Assembly: GCA_017397645.1 (NCBI GenBank)
Contig: JAFQIE010000043.1
Location: forward strand, 1 to 64,000
Source of the DNA: Lachnospiraceae bacterium
Lineage (GTDB): Bacteria; Bacillota; Clostridia; Lachnospirales; Lachnospiraceae
DNA length: 64,000 nucleotides
Direction of reading: 5' to 3'
Below the pieces are notes generated by a model. The model ran no database searches, was not told where the DNA came from, and was given only the letters and a program-made list of their open reading frames with translations. A program made the position numbers and the translations under genes. This document shows positions 27,099 through 35,375 of the stretch, one piece after another. The number at the start of each line of letters is the position of its first letter. The stretch's first letter is position 1.

Positions 27099-27401
27099 AT
27101 GGAATCAAAACGAGTAGAACAGATTAAAATTCAGTTTGATGTAGCATTGCAGATGACAGAGGAAAAGATTGAGTATTGGTATGCCAGAGACTTGATGGTA
27201 TTGTTGGGGTATAGCAGATGGGAAAACTTTAAGAAAGCTGTTGAGCGTGCAATGGATTCGTGTAGGACAGCGCAAATAGATGTATGTGATCATTTTCGTG
27301 AGGTCACGAAAATGATAAATCTTGCGAAGGGAGCCCAGAGAAAAATTTTTAAGATTATAAGCATATGCAATATGGTAAAGAGCAAACATAGGATAAAATA
27401 A
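27099..27401 (+). pseudogene. Truncated DinD-like protein
   Basis: About 100 residues. The first 80 resemble the N-terminus of DNA-damage-inducible protein D and related antirepressor-like proteins: EYWYARDLMVLLGYSRWENFKKAVERAM, then DHFREVTKMINLAKGAQRKI. Family members then continue with a DYKLSRYACYL-type segment. Here an AAAAATTTTT run leads to an unrelated tail and an early stop, while a DYK-like stretch appears in another frame. This looks like a frameshifted and eroded copy. The promoter and operator upstream are intact, so the transcript probably now serves mainly the two genes downstream. Confidence 0.6.
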
Positions 27402-27421
27402 TATACGAGGAGAGTGTATTT

Positions 27422-27700
27422 ATGGATTATAGAGTAAAGACGAATGAGTTGGACATTGAAGTTGAAGTAAAAAAGACGACGGATAGTATTGTGGATAAAC
27501 TCGTGCAATATCGAAAGAAGCAGGGGTTAACGCAACAAGATATTGCAGATGCCACCGGTATTCACAGGGCGAATATTGCACGGATAGAAGGGAAAAAGAA
27601 TGTAGTTTCACTGGATTCTTTGACGAAATATGCGAAATGTTTGAACCTGGAATTATCCTTTGATGTGAGAGTTCAACTTGATGTAGAAGAGTCTGGTTAA
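27422..27700 (+). CDS. XRE-family transcriptional regulator
   Basis: A 92-residue DNA-binding protein. The helix-turn-helix is in residues about 26-70: IVDKLVQYRKKQGLTQQDIADATGIHRANIARIEGKK, followed by SLDSLTKYAKCLNLEL. The short N-terminal extension before the domain resembles HigA-type antitoxins, but no HigB toxin is adjacent. It lies between the DinD-like fragment and a BRO-N gene, in the order promoter-operator-fragment-XRE-BRO, so autoregulation through the palindrome at 27061 is likely. Confidence 0.82.
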   Translation: MDYRVKTNELDIEVEVKKTTDSIVDKLVQYRKKQGLTQQDIADATGIHRANIARIEGKKNVVSLDSLTKYAKCLNLELSFDVRVQLDVEESG

Positions 27701-27727
27701 ACAGCTGATGAAAGGAGTATCAAATTT

Positions 27728-28642
27728 ATGAAGACTATGTTATACGATGAAATACAGGACAGGACAATCATGGTAGATATGGAACATTTTTTGGCGCAAG
27801 GTGAAGGACAAGACGAAGTGTTTTATGATAATGAAGTGAGAAAAATATGGCATAAGCAGGATGAGGAATGGTTCTTTTCTATAGTGGATGTATGTGCTGT
27901 TTTGACAGAGCAGGAAAATACAAGAACGGCAAGTACATATTGGGCTGTGTTGAAAAAACGATTAAAGGATGAAGGGGCAGATGAACTGCTTACAAAATGT
28001 AAGCAGTTGAAAATGAAAGCCATCGATGGAAAGATGAGGAAAACGGATTGTGCTAACACAGAACAACTTTTCCGAATCATTCAGTCCATTCCATCCAAAA
28101 AAGCAGAACCGTTTAAACGGTGGTTAGCACAAGTGGGAAGAGAACGTTTGGAGGAAATAGCCGACCCGGAAAAAGCAGTTGAAAGGGCTGTCGCTACATA
28201 TAAAGCAAAAGGCTATTCAGATAAGTGGATTTCTCAAAGAATCCGTTCTATTGAGATTCGGAAGGAATTGACAGATGAATGGCAGAATGCCGGAATAGAT
28301 AACCCAAAGGACTTTGCAGCTCTCACCAACATCTTGACTATTGCTTGGTCTGGGAAGTCCGTAAAAGAATATAAAGAACTAAAAGGATTGAAAAAAGAGA
28401 ATTTAAGAGATAATATGACAAATACAGAGTTGGCATTGAATCTTTTGGCAGAGGTGTCGGCTACAGAATTATCACGTGCACAAAAACCCAGCGGATTTGG
28501 CGAGACAAAATCAGTGACTGTAGCAGGTGGTGAAATCGCTGGGAATGCGAGAAAAGAACTGGAACAAAAACTGGGAAGAAGTATTCTCTCAAACTCAAAT
28601 GCCGTAACCCCGAGATTGTTAGACGACACAACAAACAAGTAG
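27728..28642 (+). CDS. BRO-N/DinD-type antirepressor-like protein
   Basis: A 304-residue protein. The BRO-N domain spans about residues 36-135 (EVRKIWHKQDEEWFFSIVDVCAVLT ... PFKRWLAQVGRERLEE). A middle helical region follows, and the C-terminus reads VTVAGGEIAGNARKELEQKLGRSI, which resembles the end of DinD-type proteins. Such proteins occur in prophages and as chromosomal genes linked to DNA damage. The gene is complete and follows the XRE gene by 27 bases. Prophage remnant or domesticated stress gene are both possible; no other phage genes are nearby. Confidence 0.75.
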   Translation: MKTMLYDEIQDRTIMVDMEHFLAQGEGQDEVFYDNEVRKIWHKQDEEWFFSIVDVCAVLTEQENTRTASTYWAVLKKRLKDEGADELLTKCKQLKMKAIDGKMRKTDCANTEQLFRIIQSIPSKKAEPFKRWLAQVGRERLEEIADPEKAVERAVATYKAKGYSDKWISQRIRSIEIRKELTDEWQNAGIDNPKDFAALTNILTIAWSGKSVKEYKELKGLKKENLRDNMTNTELALNLLAEVSATELSRAQKPSGFGETKSVTVAGGEIAGNARKELEQKLGRSILSNSNAVTPRLLDDTTNK

Positions 28643-28673
28643 TGAAGTAGCATATTGAAAAAGAGGAAAAGCT

Positions 28674-29405
28674 ATGGAATCTATATTTTCAAGAACCGAA
28701 ATGCTCCTGGGACAGGAAGCAATAAATAAATTGAAGAAGGCGCGCGTGGCAGTGTTTGGCGTGGGTGGTGTCGGCGGATATGTAGTGGAGGCTTTGGCCA
28801 GAAGTGGCGTGGGCGCCATCGATGTGATTGACAATGACACAGTTAGCGTTACAAATATCAATCGACAACTGATCGCGCTTCAAAGTACAGTGGGACAATA
28901 TAAAGTGGATGTTATTGCGGAACGTATTAAGGATATTAATCCGGAAGCTGTGGTACATGTACATCGCGTATTTTACCTGCCTGAAACGGCAGCGGAATTT
29001 GATTTCTCGCAGTATGATTATGTGGTGGATGCCATTGACACCGTTAGTGGGAAACTGATGCTGGTGGAGCAGGCGAATAAGGCCGGTGTGCCTATCATCA
29101 GTGCCATGGGAGCAGGAAACAAATTAGACCCCACAGCATTCCGTGTGGCAGATATCTATGAAACGAAAGTTTGCCCTCTGGCGAAGGTAATGCGCCGGGA
29201 ACTGAAAAAGAGGGGTATTGACAAACTGAAAGTGGTGTATTCTGAGGAAGAGGCGATGACACCTGCTATCGTTCCCGGAGCGACAGGTGAGATAGAGGAC
29301 GATGGTTCCCGCAAAAAGGCGGCACCGGGTAGTGTAGCTTTTGTGCCTTCGGTGATGGGATTGATTATGGCAGGAGAAGTGATTAAGGATTTGTCTGTAA
29401 GGTAG
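28674..29405 (+). CDS. tcdA: tRNA threonylcarbamoyladenosine dehydratase (TcdA/YgdL type)
   Basis: An E1-like ThiF-fold enzyme of 243 residues that cyclises t6A37 in tRNA using ATP. The nucleotide site is AVFGVGGVGGYVVEALARSGVG. It continues with IDVIDNDTVSVTNINRQ and the DAIDTVSGKLMLVEQA region, and ends with GSVAFVPSVMGLIMAGEV. It partners with a sulfur-relay protein in enterobacteria; none is seen here. The start has GAGGAA upstream. The gene is close to the following protease gene, 26 bases apart, so the two may share a transcript. Confidence 0.9.
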   Translation: MESIFSRTEMLLGQEAINKLKKARVAVFGVGGVGGYVVEALARSGVGAIDVIDNDTVSVTNINRQLIALQSTVGQYKVDVIAERIKDINPEAVVHVHRVFYLPETAAEFDFSQYDYVVDAIDTVSGKLMLVEQANKAGVPIISAMGAGNKLDPTAFRVADIYETKVCPLAKVMRRELKKRGIDKLKVVYSEEEAMTPAIVPGATGEIEDDGSRKKAAPGSVAFVPSVMGLIMAGEVIKDLSVR

Positions 29406-29431
29406 TTGTTGAGATATAGAAAGGGTAAGGT

Positions 29432-30295
29432 ATGGAGCAGGGAAACACGGATAAGAGAAAAAAGAATATGATAAAAGGCATCATCCTTGCTGCCATCCTG
29501 CTATTGGGTTGTGGCTTGGCATTCCTATTTTTTGGTATGGTGCAGGTGGATATTCCATCCGAAGACGAGATACCTGAGAAGGAAGATATGATAATGCAAG
29601 GTGCCTCTATGTCTGACCCGCAGATACCGGAAGTGGATCTGAGTGAGGAACCCTTAGAACGTACTATGGAAGATATGATCCAATACATGGCCCCTGCCCT
29701 GGTGCAGGTCTATCGCGAGGACGATGCAGGAAATTATACGGCGGGAAGCGGATATATCGTGGAAATGACGGAGGACACAATCTATATCTGCACCAACCGT
29801 CATGCGGTCACCACCACTGCGACTTGTGATATCTACTTCCATGATGGTACGAAAGTGGAAGGCAAAATCATCGGTGCGGCGGAGCATTATGATGTGGGGG
29901 TTGTGACCATAGAGAAAAAGGATGTGCCGGAGAGCCTAATGCAAGAACTAAGGCCGGTGACCATTGACTATACATATTGGGAAGTACTGGATGAGGAACC
30001 CATTATACTCGGTCTTGGACGTGTATCCAGAGAGGGAGGATTTGACCATATTACCACGGGAAACCTCATTAAAATCAAACAGTATTTTGAATGGGATTCG
30101 GCGCACCCTCATACAGAGGTGACGGTTGCATTGGAGGCAGGAGATTCCGGCTCGGCCATTTTAGATGATGATGGTAATTTGATAGCCATGGCATATGCCT
30201 ATTCTACAGAACCCACCAGATACTGGTGTGTGCCCTTGGATGAAATTCTGAAGGCGTATCGGGAGATTACAGGCAGAAACCCTCGGGTATTCTAA
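29432..30295 (+). CDS. Membrane-anchored trypsin-like serine protease
   Basis: A 287-residue protein with a basic N-terminus, one membrane helix (residues about 14-38), an acidic linker and an extracytoplasmic protease domain. The catalytic triad is visible as CTNRHAV (His124), EHYDVGVVTI (Asp154) and LEAGDSGSAIL (Ser239). It resembles HtrA/DegP-type proteases but has no PDZ domain. It likely acts in envelope protein quality control or signalling; targets unknown. It follows tcdA, and a new promoter begins the next operon. Confidence 0.85.
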   Translation: MEQGNTDKRKKNMIKGIILAAILLLGCGLAFLFFGMVQVDIPSEDEIPEKEDMIMQGASMSDPQIPEVDLSEEPLERTMEDMIQYMAPALVQVYREDDAGNYTAGSGYIVEMTEDTIYICTNRHAVTTTATCDIYFHDGTKVEGKIIGAAEHYDVGVVTIEKKDVPESLMQELRPVTIDYTYWEVLDEEPIILGLGRVSREGGFDHITTGNLIKIKQYFEWDSAHPHTEVTVALEAGDSGSAILDDDGNLIAMAYAYSTEPTRYWCVPLDEILKAYREITGRNPRVF

Positions 30296-30348
30296 GAGAG
30301 AATTCGAAACGGATAGTGGGCAAAATGCACCCGAAATACCGATTTTTC

Positions 30349-30376
30349 TTGCAATATGCGAAGCGTGTGATAAAAT
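30349..30376 (+). promoter_or_regulatory. Promoter of the dipeptide transporter operon
   Basis: TTGCAA (30349-30354), a 16-base spacer and TAAAAT (30371-30376), about 60 bases before the binding-protein gene. Confidence 0.6.
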
Positions 30377-30438
30377 GAACTTGAAAATTGCATAATAAGA
30401 GGATGTAAATCCCATATAAGAAGAGGAGAAGAGCAATT

Positions 30439-31980
30439 ATGAAAAAAAGGCTTTTTGGATTATTTCTTTCGGCACTTCTGACAATGGCTGTACTGGGCGG
30501 ATGCACAGACGGCACAGTGGAACCTTCAGTGGATCATTCCTCAAAGGAGCCTACTTATGGTGGCTCCGTGGTTGTAGGCATACAACAGGATTTCGACAGT
30601 CTTGACCCTCATAAAGCAACAGCGGCAGGAACCAAAGAAGTATTGTTTAACATTTTTGAAGGCTTAGTGAAGCCTGACGAAAATGGTAATTTAATGAATG
30701 CCATAGCCAGTGATTACACAGTTTCCGAAGACGGACTGAGGTATACTTTTACGTTGCGTGAAAATGTGAAATTCCATAATGGCAATGTTGTGACAGCAGA
30801 GGATGTAAAGTACTCTCTGGAAAGAGCGTCAGGATTGTTAGATGGTACCCCATTGGTATCTACCCTGCGCACGGTAACAAAAGTAGATATTATCGATGAA
30901 CAGACGGTTCAGGTGACAGTGGGAAGTGCCAATGCAGAGTTGATTTATGGCTTTGTGGCTGCCATCATCCCCGCAGGAAGCGGAGAAGATGCAACGGCAG
31001 ATCCCGTTGGAACAGGACCGTTTTCTTATGTCTCTTACAAACCACAAGAGGGAATGATTGTACAAAAATTTGCGGACTACTGGCAGACAGGATTGCCTTA
31101 TTTGGATGAGGTGAATTTTAAGATTGTGAACAGCCCGGATTCGGCATTGTTGGAATTGCAGGGCAAGACCATCGATGTGTATGCGTATCTGACAGACTCA
31201 CAGGCCGGCTTACTGCAAAATGATTACCAGGTACTTGCTTCTGCGTCCAATGTGGTGCAGGCACTGTATTTGAACAACGCAGTGGCTCCTTTAGACGATG
31301 TACGGGTGAGAAGGGCAATCTGTTATGCCCTGGACAGAGATGAAATCAATCTTTTCGTAGGTGGTGGCAAAGGCACCCTGCTCAGCGCAGGTATGTTGCC
31401 TACATTAAAAGATTATTACGTGGATTTGAACGATATCTACGGCACCACAGATAACCAGCAGAAGGCAAAGGATTTGTTGACAGAAGCGGGATATCCCGAC
31501 GGATTCGATTTGGAGATTGCGATACCTTCCAACTATGAGTTTCATATGCAGACCGGTGAGGTTATCGTGGAGCAGTTGAAAGCAGTGGGTATCAATGCAA
31601 CCATTCAGGGATATGAGTGGAATTCCTGGTTAGAGCAGGTGTATAACGGCAGACAGTTCGAGGCTACCATCAGTGGTGTGACCAGTGATATGACGCCGGG
31701 ATATTTGTTGACCAGATTCCAGACAGATTCCCCGAAGAATTTTATCAATTTCTCCAGCCCAGAATATGATGATATTTTTAAGAGAGCAGAGAATACGATG
31801 GATTTGAAATTGAAGGCTGACTACTATGCTCAGGCACAGAAGATTCTGTGTGACCTGGCAGGAAGTGCCTTTATCCAGGCTCCTGCCAATCAGACAGCCA
31901 TCAGCAAGAAACTGGCAGGTTACAAGTTCTATCCTGTATATGTGCAGGATATGAGTACGGTTTATTTTGTAGAGGAATAA
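30439..31980 (+). CDS. Peptide/nickel-type ABC transporter substrate-binding lipoprotein
   Basis: A family 5 solute-binding protein of 513 residues. The lipoprotein signal is basic then hydrophobic, ending in a lipobox around LGGC (Cys22). Signature segments include GGSVVVGIQQDFDSLDPHKA, LRENVKFHNGNVVTAEDVKYSLER and DDVRVRRAICYALDRDEI. It captures peptides or similar ligands outside the cell and passes them to the two permeases encoded next. It is the first gene of a four-gene operon. Confidence 0.93.
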   Translation: MKKRLFGLFLSALLTMAVLGGCTDGTVEPSVDHSSKEPTYGGSVVVGIQQDFDSLDPHKATAAGTKEVLFNIFEGLVKPDENGNLMNAIASDYTVSEDGLRYTFTLRENVKFHNGNVVTAEDVKYSLERASGLLDGTPLVSTLRTVTKVDIIDEQTVQVTVGSANAELIYGFVAAIIPAGSGEDATADPVGTGPFSYVSYKPQEGMIVQKFADYWQTGLPYLDEVNFKIVNSPDSALLELQGKTIDVYAYLTDSQAGLLQNDYQVLASASNVVQALYLNNAVAPLDDVRVRRAICYALDRDEINLFVGGGKGTLLSAGMLPTLKDYYVDLNDIYGTTDNQQKAKDLLTEAGYPDGFDLEIAIPSNYEFHMQTGEVIVEQLKAVGINATIQGYEWNSWLEQVYNGRQFEATISGVTSDMTPGYLLTRFQTDSPKNFINFSSPEYDDIFKRAENTMDLKLKADYYAQAQKILCDLAGSAFIQAPANQTAISKKLAGYKFYPVYVQDMSTVYFVEE

Positions 31981-31998
31981 TAGAAGGGAGGCGATTGT

Positions 31999-32958
31999 AT
32001 GAAATACCTTGGCAAGAAATTATTCACACTTGTGATGACCTTGTTTTTGGTGTCCGTCATCGCCTTTCTTTCTTTTGAAATTATCCCGGGCGATGTGGTT
32101 TCCTCTATTCTGGGAACAGAAGCAACTCCTGAAAGAGAGGCACAGCTACGGGAAGAATTGGGACTAAACGATCCTCCGGTGGTGCGGTATGTGAACTGGG
32201 CCACCGGGGTTCTAAAGGGGGACTTGGGCGTTAGTTACCGATACTCCAAGAATATGAATGAGATGATGCCGGTGGCAGAACTGGTGGGCGATAAATTGCC
32301 GGTGACTCTATGGCTGGCAGCATTCTCTTTGATTATGATTATCGCCGTATCCATTCCCCTTGGCGTGATGTGGGCGAAAAGCAACAACCGTTTTTTAGAC
32401 GCTGCGCTAAATGTGGTGACGCAAACTACTATGGCCATACCGTCCTTCTTTTTGGGCATCATGGTGACCTATATTTTTGGCATTTTGCTCAAATGGTTTG
32501 CACCCGGAGGATATGTGAGCTACGAAAAGGACCCTTGGGGATTTGCGGGATACCTGCTATTTCCGGCGTTGTCTATTGCATTGCCGAAGATTGCTATGAC
32601 CGCCAGGTTCTTAAGAAACTCTATGCTGAAGGAAATGCAATCCGATTATGTGCGCACTGCCTACAGTAAGGGTGCTACGAAACGCAAGGTAATGTACGGA
32701 CATGTGCTGCGAAATGCCATGATACCGGTCATCACCTTTTTGGGTATGATTATTGCAGAGATAGTGGCGGGCAGCATCGTGGTGGAGCAGGTGTTTGGTT
32801 TGCCCGGCGTGGGCAGGCTTCTCATCAGTTCTATTTCCACCAGAGATTTCCCGGTGGTTGAGATTTTGATCTTGTATATTGCATTTGTAATTATTTTTGT
32901 TTACTTTCTCATTGATATTCTATATCGTGTGGTGGATCCCCGTATCAGTGAGAAGTAA
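31999..32958 (+). CDS. Dipeptide ABC transporter permease, DppB/OppB type
   Basis: A 319-residue permease with six helices. The N-terminal part is LVMTLFLVSVIAFLSFEIIPGD, and the cytoplasmic EAA loop is visible around RTAYSKGATKRKVMYGHVLRNAMIPV, with GLPGVGRLLISSI near the end. It forms the membrane channel with the DppC-type protein encoded next, nine bases downstream. Confidence 0.93.
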   Translation: MKYLGKKLFTLVMTLFLVSVIAFLSFEIIPGDVVSSILGTEATPEREAQLREELGLNDPPVVRYVNWATGVLKGDLGVSYRYSKNMNEMMPVAELVGDKLPVTLWLAAFSLIMIIAVSIPLGVMWAKSNNRFLDAALNVVTQTTMAIPSFFLGIMVTYIFGILLKWFAPGGYVSYEKDPWGFAGYLLFPALSIALPKIAMTARFLRNSMLKEMQSDYVRTAYSKGATKRKVMYGHVLRNAMIPVITFLGMIIAEIVAGSIVVEQVFGLPGVGRLLISSISTRDFPVVEILILYIAFVIIFVYFLIDILYRVVDPRISEK

Positions 32959-32967
32959 GAGGTGTCT

Positions 32968-33789
32968 ATGACGAAACGAACATTCCCAAAATGGAATACA
33001 TACACATGGGTAGGCCTGTTGATGACAGGTCTTGTTCTGTTACTTGGCATTGTGGGATTGTTCTGGACGCCCTATAGTACGACTCAGATGAATGCGGCGG
33101 AGATTTTCCAGGGTCCCAGCTTACGGCATCTGTTTGGTACGGATAATTTCGGCAGGGACGTATTTTCACGCGTAATGGAAGGTCTGTCAGCTACCATCCT
33201 GATCAGTACGGTGGTGGTGCTTTTTGCTGCAGGTGCAGGTATTGTGATTGGAGCATTTACAGGATATTTTGGAGGCGTTTTGGATGAGATAGTGATGCGT
33301 ATTACAGATGCGGTGAACGCTTTCCCCAGTATCCTTTTGACTTTGGTGATTTTGAGCGTGCTGGGAAGCGGCAGGCAAAATCTGATTCTATCTCTGTCTA
33401 TTGTGTTTGTGCCCAGTTTCGTGCGTATTGTCAGAGGTGAGTTTATCCGATTGCGTGACGCGGATTATATTAAGCGTGCAAGGCTTATGGGTGTGGGGCG
33501 CGTTCGTATCCTATTTGTACATATCTTACCCAACATTTTTTCGGTGTTTTGGGTATCTGTTATGATTGGATTCAATAACGCCATTTTGGCGGAATCCGGG
33601 CTTAGTTATTTAGGCATTGGCGTGCAGGCTCCCGACGCTACGCTTGGCAATATGCTGGCGGATGCACAGGGCTATCTGCAGGTGGCACCCTGGTATGTTT
33701 TGGCACCGGGACTGACCATCGTGTGGCTGGTGCTGGGTTTTTCCCTGCTCAGCGAAGGTATTCGAATAGGAGGTGCACAGGATGATTAA
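32968..33789 (+). CDS. Dipeptide ABC transporter permease, DppC/OppC type
   Basis: A 273-residue permease. It carries FGTDNFGRDVFSRVMEGLSATI and the EAA loop IKRARLMGVGRVRILFVHILPN, both standard for DppC. The ATG at 32968 is taken because AGAGG precedes it at the right distance; a GTG at 32962 is possible. Its stop overlaps the start of the ATPase gene. Confidence 0.93.
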   Translation: MTKRTFPKWNTYTWVGLLMTGLVLLLGIVGLFWTPYSTTQMNAAEIFQGPSLRHLFGTDNFGRDVFSRVMEGLSATILISTVVVLFAAGAGIVIGAFTGYFGGVLDEIVMRITDAVNAFPSILLTLVILSVLGSGRQNLILSLSIVFVPSFVRIVRGEFIRLRDADYIKRARLMGVGRVRILFVHILPNIFSVFWVSVMIGFNNAILAESGLSYLGIGVQAPDATLGNMLADAQGYLQVAPWYVLAPGLTIVWLVLGFSLLSEGIRIGGAQDD

Positions 33790-35341
33790 GATTGAAAATT
33801 TGACTGTGGCCTTTGATGGTGCCGATGCGGTGAAGAATGTTTCTCTGGAACTACTCGACGGCGAGATTTTAGGCGTGGTAGGAGAATCCGGTTCCGGCAA
33901 GTCTGTTACGGCTCTGACCCTGATGGGACTCTTGAATGAAGAAGCGGTGGTGAAAGAGGGACGTGTGATTTTTGACGGAGAGGTCATTCGGGAAGGCGGA
34001 AAACCCCTGAACAAAGCCCTCTATCGAAAGTATCAGGGCGAGAAGATGTCCATGATATTCCAAGAGCCAATGACCAGCTTGAACCCTACCCAGAGAGTGG
34101 GCAGACAGGTAGAAGAGATGCTAAAGCTTCACCGGGAGATGAAGCCGGCAGAGCGCAAGGATATGGTACTTCAAACCTTCCAATCCGTGGGGTTAAAAAA
34201 TGCAGAAGCGGTATATGACAGCTTCCCGCATCAATTGTCCGGCGGTATGCGGCAGCGGGTGATGATTGCCATGGCAGTGATTTTGAACCCCAGGCTGATT
34301 GTAGCAGATGAGCCTACTACGGCATTGGATGTGTCTGTACAGAACCAAATCATAGAGCTGCTTCGGGAGATTAATAAAACCCATAATAATACCATGTTGT
34401 TTATTACCCATGACTTAAATTTGGCAAAGAGACTTTGCCACAGAGTGGTGGTTATGCGGGACGGAGAAGTGGTGGAAAGTGGTACGGCGGAGGAAATTTT
34501 TGACCATCCCCGTGAAGAGTACACCAAGCGCCTCATCGAGGCGGTGCCCTCCCGAATGAATCGAAAGAAACGGGAGATTGTCCGCGTTAACCCGGTGATA
34601 GAGGTCCGTGACTTATCGGTGTTTTATAAAGAAGGTGACAATAGTCTCTTTACAGCAGGGAAAATGCGTCAGGTGGTGTACGATGCAAATTTCGCCATCT
34701 ACCCGGGCGAAAGTTTGGGACTGGTGGGAGAAAGCGGTTGCGGCAAGAGTTCCCTGTCCAAAGCCATTCTGGGAATCAATCAAAACATCAATGGGCAGGT
34801 GGAGCAATATACGGTGCGGCCACAGATGATTTTCCAAGATCCTTATGGTAGCTTAAATCCTGCCAAAACCGTAGGATGGCTATTGCAAGAGCCGTTGAAG
34901 GCGGCAGCCCGGATGGACAAAACCAAGGCCATGAGCAAGAGTCAAATGGAAGAGGCGGCCTATGATATGCTACACAAGGTGGGCATGAAGGACAAATATT
35001 TCCATCGCACACCGGCGCAATTGTCCGGAGGTCAGAGACAGCGAATCAGCATAGCGCAAGCTTTGATCACCCACCCAGGGTTTATCGTGGCAGACGAACC
35101 GGTATCTGCTTTGGATGTGACCATTCAGGCTCAGATTATGGAATTGATGCAAAAACTACAGGAAGAAATGAAGGTGGCGTACCTATTCATTTCCCATGAT
35201 ATCAATGTGGTCTATCAGATGTGTGACCGCATTATGGTGATGAAAGAAGGGCGTATTGTGGAAATTGGGGATACCGAAGAAGTATTTACAAATCCACAAA
35301 ACTCCTACACGAAGGACATACTTTACCTCTCACAGGCATAG
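33782..35341 (+). CDS. Fused dipeptide ABC transporter ATPase (DppD-DppF type)
   Basis: A single 519-residue protein holds two complete ATPase domains that are usually separate. The first has Walker A GESGSGKSV near residue 35, signature LSGGMRQR and Walker B LIVADEPTTALDV. The second has Walker A GESGCGKSS near 316, signature LSGGQRQR and Walker B FIVADEPVSALDV. Each half ends in the typical region that binds the permease. AGGAGG nine bases before the ATG at 33782 sets the start. It completes the operon; a downstream P-type ATPase gene begins almost at once. Confidence 0.93.
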   Translation: MIKIENLTVAFDGADAVKNVSLELLDGEILGVVGESGSGKSVTALTLMGLLNEEAVVKEGRVIFDGEVIREGGKPLNKALYRKYQGEKMSMIFQEPMTSLNPTQRVGRQVEEMLKLHREMKPAERKDMVLQTFQSVGLKNAEAVYDSFPHQLSGGMRQRVMIAMAVILNPRLIVADEPTTALDVSVQNQIIELLREINKTHNNTMLFITHDLNLAKRLCHRVVVMRDGEVVESGTAEEIFDHPREEYTKRLIEAVPSRMNRKKREIVRVNPVIEVRDLSVFYKEGDNSLFTAGKMRQVVYDANFAIYPGESLGLVGESGCGKSSLSKAILGINQNINGQVEQYTVRPQMIFQDPYGSLNPAKTVGWLLQEPLKAAARMDKTKAMSKSQMEEAAYDMLHKVGMKDKYFHRTPAQLSGGQRQRISIAQALITHPGFIVADEPVSALDVTIQAQIMELMQKLQEEMKVAYLFISHDINVVYQMCDRIMVMKEGRIVEIGDTEEVFTNPQNSYTKDILYLSQA

Positions 35342-35375
35342 ACTTAAATGCAAGATGACTGTGAGAGGTTTTGTT

